A program made the translations under genes and the position numbers. Below, one piece after another: positions 50,124 to 54,948 of a DNA stretch of 54,948 nt (position 1 is the first letter of the stretch; each line of letters opens with the position of its first letter). The notes beneath the pieces were generated by a model. That model had not been told where the DNA came from. It searched no databases and was given only the letters and a program-made list of their open reading frames with translations. The DNA is from Xanthomonas axonopodis. GTDB lineage: Bacteria > Pseudomonadota > Gammaproteobacteria > Xanthomonadales > Xanthomonadaceae. The stretch covers positions 1 through 54,948 of the forward strand of contig NZ_JFAQ01000035.1 in the NCBI RefSeq assembly GCF_001304695.1, given 5' to 3'.

Positions 50124-50166
50124 GCGAAGCGTCCAGAGTTTCAGTGGCCCGCTGACGGGCCTGGGG

Positions 50167-51114
50167 TCACGGCAGCAGGCGCGCGCGCACCTGCATGGCG
50201 ATGCGCTCGGTTTCGCGCACTGCCACGATATCGACAGCACCGGCGAGAACTTCAGTCACCGGGTGCAGACGCTGGCGTTGTCGCAATGCATGCAGGTAGG
50301 TGCCCACGCGCCCGCGTGCCTGTTCGGCAAACGCGGCGGCCACCGCCACGCGGGTGGCGCAGGCTTCGGAGAGCAGGTTGACCGAATCGGCGCTGGCCAC
50401 GATGGCGTCGCCCCAGCCGAGCAGGCCGGCATACGGGTTGGGCCCATCGCGTTCGTCGCACCACAGCAGATGCGGCAGGCCGGCGCAGGCCGCGCGCAGC
50501 GTTGCGATTGCATCGCCCGGTGTGCGGCGCGAGGTGGTCACCAGCAGGCTGCCGCCCAGCGCGCGTAGTTGGGCGCGTAACGACGTGCACAGCGCCGCCA
50601 GCGCCTGTGGCGTCCAGGGCACCTGGTCGGTGGGCCCACCGACCAGCAGGGCCAGCCGCGGGCCCGGCAAGCCGCCGATTGCGGGGAAGGCCACCCGCCC
50701 GGCCGCCAGCCACGCATCGTCCACTGGGTGCAGGCTGCCGAGCAGGGTGAGCACGTTGCTGCCGCGCGGTGCATCGTGCTCGGGCACGATCAGCAGGTCC
50801 CAGTGCCGTGGGTCCAGCCGCGGATCCAGGATCTGCACGCTGCGGCTGCCGTGGGCACGCAGCAACCGGGTGGCCAGGGCCGCCTGCCTGCCGCAGCCGA
50901 TGGCCAGCGCCGGGGGCTGCTGCAGTTGCCGGGCAAAGGCTGCGCCAAACGCCTGCCGTGCGCCGGGTAGCCGCCGCGGCGCCGCCCAACGCCATGGCGC
51001 GCTGGGCTGCAGGTGCAGGGGCTGGTAGGCATCGGGCTGCACTGCACGCGCCAGCGCCTCGGCTTGGCACGCATTGCCGGCACGGCCGTCGCTCAGTGCC
51101 CAGGTCAGCCCCAT
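50167..51114 (-). CDS. Mitochondrial-fission ELM1 family protein (DUF1022)
   Basis: 315 residues from ATG 51114 (GLTWALSDGRAGNACQAEAL), the canonical ELM1/DUF1022 start; the longer frame to 51264 is not conserved. Glycosyltransferase-like features: ALAIGCGRQAALATRLLRAH, LLVGGPTDQVPWTPQALAAL and GDAIVASADSVNLLSEACAT. In bacteria these are predicted nucleotide-sugar-dependent enzymes of envelope glycans. Divergent from the nitroreductase gene. Confidence 0.82.
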   Translation of the reverse strand: MGLTWALSDGRAGNACQAEALARAVQPDAYQPLHLQPSAPWRWAAPRRLPGARQAFGAAFARQLQQPPALAIGCGRQAALATRLLRAHGSRSVQILDPRLDPRHWDLLIVPEHDAPRGSNVLTLLGSLHPVDDAWLAAGRVAFPAIGGLPGPRLALLVGGPTDQVPWTPQALAALCTSLRAQLRALGGSLLVTTSRRTPGDAIATLRAACAGLPHLLWCDERDGPNPYAGLLGWGDAIVASADSVNLLSEACATRVAVAAAFAEQARGRVGTYLHALRQRQRLHPVTEVLAGAVDIVAVRETERIAMQVRARLLP

Positions 51115-51247
51115 CGTTTCAGATCCGACATAGATTTGTTTCAGATTGAACGCGTGTGGCGGCAATCGCGCCACTCTACACTGCGGGTCTTCACACTGGC
51201 GCCGACGCCGCAGCCTACCGTCGCACGCCCCTTCCCCTGGAGTGCTC

Positions 51248-51838
51248 ATGTCCGACTCGCTCAACGCCGCCGCACTGGATCAACTGTTCCGCACCGCCCG
51301 TACGCAAAACGCGTTTGCCGACACGCCGGTCAGCCACGAGGTGCTGCGTGAGCTGTATGAGCTGGTGAAGTGGGGGCCCACCGCGGCCAATAGCTGTCCG
51401 GCGCGCTTTGTGTTCGTGACCAGCGCCGAAGGCAAGGCCAAGCTCAAGCCCGCGCTGTCTGAGGGCAATGCCGCCAAGACCCTGGCCGCACCGGTGACGG
51501 TGATCGTGGCGCACGACGAAGACTTCCACGAGAAGCTGCCGTACCTGTTCCCGCATGCCGATGCCAAGAGCTGGTTCGACGGCCCGCGCGAGGGCCGCAC
51601 CGAATCGGCGTTCCGCAATGGCTCGCTGCAGGGCGTCTACCTGATCCTGGCCGCGCGCGCGCTGGGACTGGATGCCGGCCCGATGTCCGGCTTCGACAAC
51701 GCCAAGGTGGATGCGGCGTTCTTTGCCGGTACCCCGATCAAGTCCAACTTCCTGGTCAATCTCGGCTACGGCGACCCGGCCGGGCTGTTCCCGCGCTCGC
51801 CACGCCTGAGCTTCGACGAAGCCGCGCGCTTCGAGTAA
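51248..51838 (+). CDS. Nitroreductase-family protein (malonic semialdehyde reductase RutE-like)
   Basis: 196 residues from ATG 51248. FMN-binding nitroreductase fold: [40 protein letters not shown] and [20 protein letters not shown], ending in [18 protein letters not shown]. The length and the RTxNxF, PTxxNxxPxRF motifs match RutE/HadB-like malonic semialdehyde reductases. No other rut genes are near, so the physiological substrate is uncertain. Confidence 0.88.
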   Translation: MSDSLNAAALDQLFRTARTQNAFADTPVSHEVLRELYELVKWGPTAANSCPARFVFVTSAEGKAKLKPALSEGNAAKTLAAPVTVIVAHDEDFHEKLPYLFPHADAKSWFDGPREGRTESAFRNGSLQGVYLILAARALGLDAGPMSGFDNAKVDAAFFAGTPIKSNFLVNLGYGDPAGLFPRSPRLSFDEAARFE

Positions 51839-52036
51839 GCCGGTGCATGCGTGCGCCCCCGGCGCACCGCGCATGCCTACCGCGTTCAAGCGATGCAGTT
51901 GGCCGTTCGCAGGCTGACCGCTTGATCTGGCTCACGGTCTCGACGTACATGGTTCCTCGATTTCCTGCAGTCCTCGTCCGTCTGCATCTGTCCCACCCGC
52001 GTCGATCCGACGCGTCTCTCATCCCATGGAGTTCCA

Positions 52037-52741
52037 ATGAAGACCACCCACAAGCTGTTGCTGCCGCTCGCCCTGGCCCTGGCCATTGCCGCCTGCTCCA
52101 AGCCGGCCGACAACGCCGCCGCGCCGGCCGCCGAAACCCCGGCCGCTGCCACCGCCCCGGCCGCCTCGACCGCCCCGGCCGTGGAAGTGGCGTCGGGCAC
52201 CTACACCCTGGACCCGGCGCATACCGACGTGCTGGCGCAGTGGAGCCACTTCGGCTTCTCCAACCCGAGCGCGAACTTCGGCAATGTCGACGGCACCCTG
52301 GTATACGACGCGGCCGACGTGACCAAGTCCACCGTGCAGGTCACCCTGCCGCTGTCCGGCTTGAACAGCTTCACCGCCAAGTTCGACGAACACCTCAAGA
52401 GCGGTGACTTCTTCGACGCGGCCAAGTTCCCGACCGCCACCTTCAAGAGCACCAAGGTGGAAGCTGCCGGCACCAACAAGCTGACCGTCACCGGCGACCT
52501 GACCATCAAGGGTCAGACCAAGCCGGTCGTGCTGGACGTCACCCTCAACGGTGCCGGCGAGCACCCGATGAAGAAGGTGCCGGCCGCGGGTTTCGACGCC
52601 ACCACCACCATCAAGCGCAGCGATTTCGGCCTGAGCCAGTACGCCCCGAACGTCAGCGACGAAGTGAAGATCCGCATCACCACCGAAGCCCTGCAGGCCA
52701 AGGCCGGCGATGCTGCGGCGAAGGATGCCGCGGCCAAGTAA
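52037..52741 (+). CDS. YceI-family lipoprotein
   Basis: 234 residues. Lipoprotein signal with lipobox LAIAAC at about residues 15-20, then an Ala/Pro-rich linker (AAPAAETPAAATAPAAS) and a YceI lipocalin-like beta-barrel (GTYTLDPAHTDVLAQWSHFG; LTVTGDLTIKGQTKPVVLDV; KRSDFGLSQYAP). YceI proteins bind polyisoprenoids in the periplasm. GGAGTTCCA precedes the ATG. C-terminal tail (AKAGDAAAKDAAAK) is Ala/Lys-rich. Single gene with its own terminator. Confidence 0.93.
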   Translation: MKTTHKLLLPLALALAIAACSKPADNAAAPAAETPAAATAPAASTAPAVEVASGTYTLDPAHTDVLAQWSHFGFSNPSANFGNVDGTLVYDAADVTKSTVQVTLPLSGLNSFTAKFDEHLKSGDFFDAAKFPTATFKSTKVEAAGTNKLTVTGDLTIKGQTKPVVLDVTLNGAGEHPMKKVPAAGFDATTTIKRSDFGLSQYAPNVSDEVKIRITTEALQAKAGDAAAKDAAAK

Positions 52742-52761
52742 GCGCTCTGGCTGCTGCCCAG

Positions 52762-52790
52762 GCAAAGGCCCGCTTCGGCGGGCCTTTGTC
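52762..52790 (+). terminator. Intrinsic terminator of the YceI gene
   Basis: AAAGGCCCGC-TTCG-GCGGGCCTTT, a perfect 10-bp stem with a TTCG tetraloop, 22 nt after the stop; followed by GTCGTTTG, a weak T-tract. Confidence 0.85.
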
Positions 52791-53296
52791 GTTTGAGGGG
52801 GACGGCCACGTGCGACCCCGTCGGGTGTGGTCACGACATATTGTGGGCAGCCTGTGTGCCGGGGCGTGTCTTGGGAACGCCGCCGCTCACGGCATAGCCG
52901 GCAGCGTGGACCGTGTGGGCCCCGGCATCGGCAAACAGATGGCCGCCGCGGCGTTTGGCAGACCTGACGCCGCGTCGTTGTTTCGCAGATCGCGCATCGC
53001 CATCGCCGCTCATCAACTACCAGGCGCACCGCGCGGCAACGGGTTTGACCGCTGTCATCCATGCGTCATCCGGTCTACGCAGGCTGGGCGCATTTTTCTG
53101 GGCTGGTGATGTCTGTCGTGTGCTTCGGTAGATCGCTGCCGCTGTTCCTGCAGCGGCAGCCATGGCGCCACTGCGATGTCCGGCCTCGCCGCACGCGCGC
53201 CGCCGGCGCGCGTTGTTGCATCCATGCACCAAGGTCTGTCGGTCAGCCTGGACGCGGGGTAATGCTCGCGTTGTCGACGACGTTCTGAGGAAAGCC
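52791..53296. other. Spacer between the YceI and acid phosphatase genes
   Basis: No gene recognised on either strand; frames are Arg/Ala-rich shadows. The phosphatase RBS (GAGGAAAGCC) lies at its right edge. Confidence 0.3.
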
Positions 53297-54575
53297 ATGC
53301 GCAATCACTTTTTTGCCAGGACGATGCGGCAGGCATTGCTCGGTCTGGCGCTCTGCATGCCGATGGCAAAACCGGTCGCCGCAAAAGAGACCGCCGCCGC
53401 AACCGCGCACCTGCGCCTGAGCATCGTGCTGGTGCGGCATGGCATCCGTGCACCGACCCAGCCCGGCAGCGAGCTGGATCGCTACAGCGCGCAGCCATGG
53501 CCGCAGTGGCCGGTGGCCGGTGGCCGAGGGCCAGCTGACGCCGCACGGACGGGCGGGCATGCAGGCGCTGGGCGCACGTTATCGCGCACTGCTGGCACCG
53601 CCGCTCGGGCTGGCGGCCAGTGGCTGCGTGGGCACCGAACAGATCGTCACCCTCGCCGACAGCACCGCCCGCAACCACGCCAGCGCGCAGGCGCTGCTGC
53701 AGGGCATGGCGCCTGGCTGCGCAGTGCATTACCAGGCCCTGCCGGAAGGCGAGCGCAACGCCGTATTTGATGGCGGCAAGGCGCCCGCACCGCCGGTGCG
53801 GCTGGAGGCCGAAACACGCGCGCAGCTGGCGCACTTGCAGGCGGTGTTGAGTGCCTGCCAGCACGGACGCTGCGCCACGCCGCCGCCGGCCCGCCTGCTC
53901 TACGAGCCGGCCACGCGCGACGGCTCGCCGGCCGCGGGCAGCACCCTGAAGCTGGCCGGTGGACTGGCCGAGAACCTGATGCTGGAAGACGTCGAAGGCT
54001 TCGATGCGGCGCAGCTGGGCTGGGGCAGGGTGGATCGCGCCGCAGTGACGCAATTGATTGCCCTGCACAACACCTCGTTCGCCCAGAGCAAGCGTCCGTT
54101 GCCGGTCGCCCGCGCGGCGGCATCCAACCTGCTCGTGCATCTGCTGGCCACCGTGCAGGCCGCGGTCGGGCAAACACCGTCGGTGGCGACCCTGGCGCCG
54201 CCCTCCACGCGGCTGCTGGTGCTGGTCGGCCACGACACCAATCTGGCCACCCTCGGTGGACTGCTCGGCGTGCAGTAGCATCGCCGTGATCGCCCCGATG
54301 ACTATCCGCCCGGCGGCGCGTTGGTGCTGGACGTGCTCGAACGCAACGACGCGCCGTCGCTGCGCGTGCGCACCCTGATGCCAAGCCTGGCGGCGCTGCG
54401 TCGCGGGCGCCTGGACGGCGATGCGCTGGCCTCGTCCACGCTGGTGTTGCCCGGTTGTCGGGGTCAGGCCTTGTGTCCATTGCCGGTTGCGTTGGCCTGG
54501 CTGCGTACGCGCATCGATCCGGCCCAGGTGCAAGCGGCGCTGCCGGCCATGCAGTCCTGGCCGGCGCAACCGTAG
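53297..54575 (+). pseudogene. Histidine acid phosphatase / phytase-like, inactivated twice
   Basis: ATG 53297 encodes a signal peptide (RQALLGLALCMPMAKPVAA) and the catalytic start SIVLVRHGIRAPTQPGSELD (RHGxRxP). A 7-bp tandem duplication (GGTGGCC twice, 53512-53525) shifts the frame after QPWPQWPVA; the next frame continues AEGQLTPHGRAGMQALGARY to the proton-donor motif LVGHDTNLATLGGLLGVQ. There a TAG (54276-54278) interrupts; the same frame continues HRRDRPDDYPPGGALVLDVL to the natural end at 54575, so the TAG replaces a sense codon, probably TGG. Without these two lesions it would be a periplasmic 2-domain phosphatase of about 420 residues. Confidence 0.88.
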
Positions 54576-54610
54576 CGCGTGTCATGCACGGCGAGCGCGG
54601 GAGAAGCGGC

Positions 54611-54948
54611 TTAGAGCTGCTGACAAAACCCAGGAAGCATGCGTAAGCAGATGATGGAGCATGCAAGCGAGAGCAACGCCAAGTGGATATCGATGCGGCG
54701 TTCGAAGCGGATACGCAGCTTGCCCATGCCGGCAAACCAAGCGTGCGTGCGCTCGACGACCCAGCGGTGCTGGCCCAGGCGGTCGTTGCGTTCGATGCCC
54801 TTGCGTGCAATCCGCGCAATGATGCCGCGCTGCTTGAGGGCGTTGCGGCAACGGTCGATGTCGTCGGCCTTGTCGGCATGCAGTTTGCCTGGCCAGCGTC
54901 GCGCACGCCCTGGTTTTCCACCGATCGCAGGCAATGCATCGAGCAATT
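54611..54948 (-). mobile_element. IS5-family (IS427-type) transposase, C-terminal part, cut by window edge
   Basis: Reads LDALPAIGGKPGRARRWPGK, LHADKADDIDRCRNALKQRG, GIERNDRLGQHRWVVERTHA and WFAGMGKLRIRFERRIDIHL, ending QQL at 54611. The DDE-domain end with HRWVVERTxAW and the RIRFERRxD motif is diagnostic of IS5/IS427 transposases. The 5' part lies outside the window. It lies 35 nt after the phosphatase pseudogene. Confidence 0.9.

Overview
This is a GC-rich gammaproteobacterial chromosome segment that I assign to Xanthomonas. The reasons are the gene neighbourhoods (prmA-DUF3426-fis-purH-purD, aroQ-accB-accC, cutA-dsbD, groESL followed by xopX), two genes for XopX-type type III effectors, a 613-residue XopB-like effector gene, an ice-nucleation gene, and several intergenic arrays of GGGATTS heptamers. 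Species was not resolved; from memory the gene order resembles the euvesicatoria/citri/oryzae group.

Layout. 0-3.3 kb: start of a frameshifted AAA ATPase gene, then purD and purH (minus strand). 3.3-6.6 kb: an island between purH and fis with a fragment of a CDP-alcohol phosphatidyltransferase-like gene, an IS5-type transposase remnant and an intact ice-nucleation gene with a short repeat domain. 6.7-13 kb: fis, a DUF3426 membrane protein, an XRE regulator, small membrane and secreted proteins, and prmA. 13-19.4 kb: aroQ-accB-[four-helix-bundle gene]-accC, with a perfect 22-bp palindrome upstream, then cutA-dsbD. 19.4-23 kb: a broken secreted nuclease gene and groESL with a sigma-32-like promoter and a degenerate CIRCE. 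23-27.5 kb: tandem xopX paralogues. 27.7-32 kb: a broken TonB-dependent receptor gene, then aroG preceded by what looks like a complete aromatic-amino-acid attenuator (leader peptide with Phe-Tyr-Phe-Trp-Tyr-Tyr-Gly-Phe, antiterminator and terminator). 32.6-42.2 kb: two tandem, both frameshifted, AsmA-like envelope genes, a cupin/SMP-30 pair, and glnE. 42.3-45.7 kb: a yhhQ-type transporter gene split by an insertion that carries an IS3 orfA remnant, the xopB-like gene and an 83-bp inverted-repeat structure. 45.7-54.9 kb: an S53 peptidase, DUF2145, ELM1-family, nitroreductase and YceI genes, a broken histidine acid phosphatase, and an IS5-type transposase at the right edge.

Three themes stand out. 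First, about ten accessory genes are broken by small indels, tandem duplications, nonsense codons or insertions, while long core genes (glnE, dsbD, groEL, purH, accC) are intact, which points to host-adaptive gene decay more than to random sequencing error. Second, inverted arrays of GGGATTS heptamers sit inside three operons (purH-purD, accB-accC, groES-groEL), and in accB-accC they precisely bracket a four-helix-bundle protein gene, suggesting a mobile cassette and its empty derivatives. Third, aroG appears to be controlled by ribosome-mediated attenuation that responds to Phe, Tyr and Trp. No rRNA, tRNA or CRISPR array was seen.
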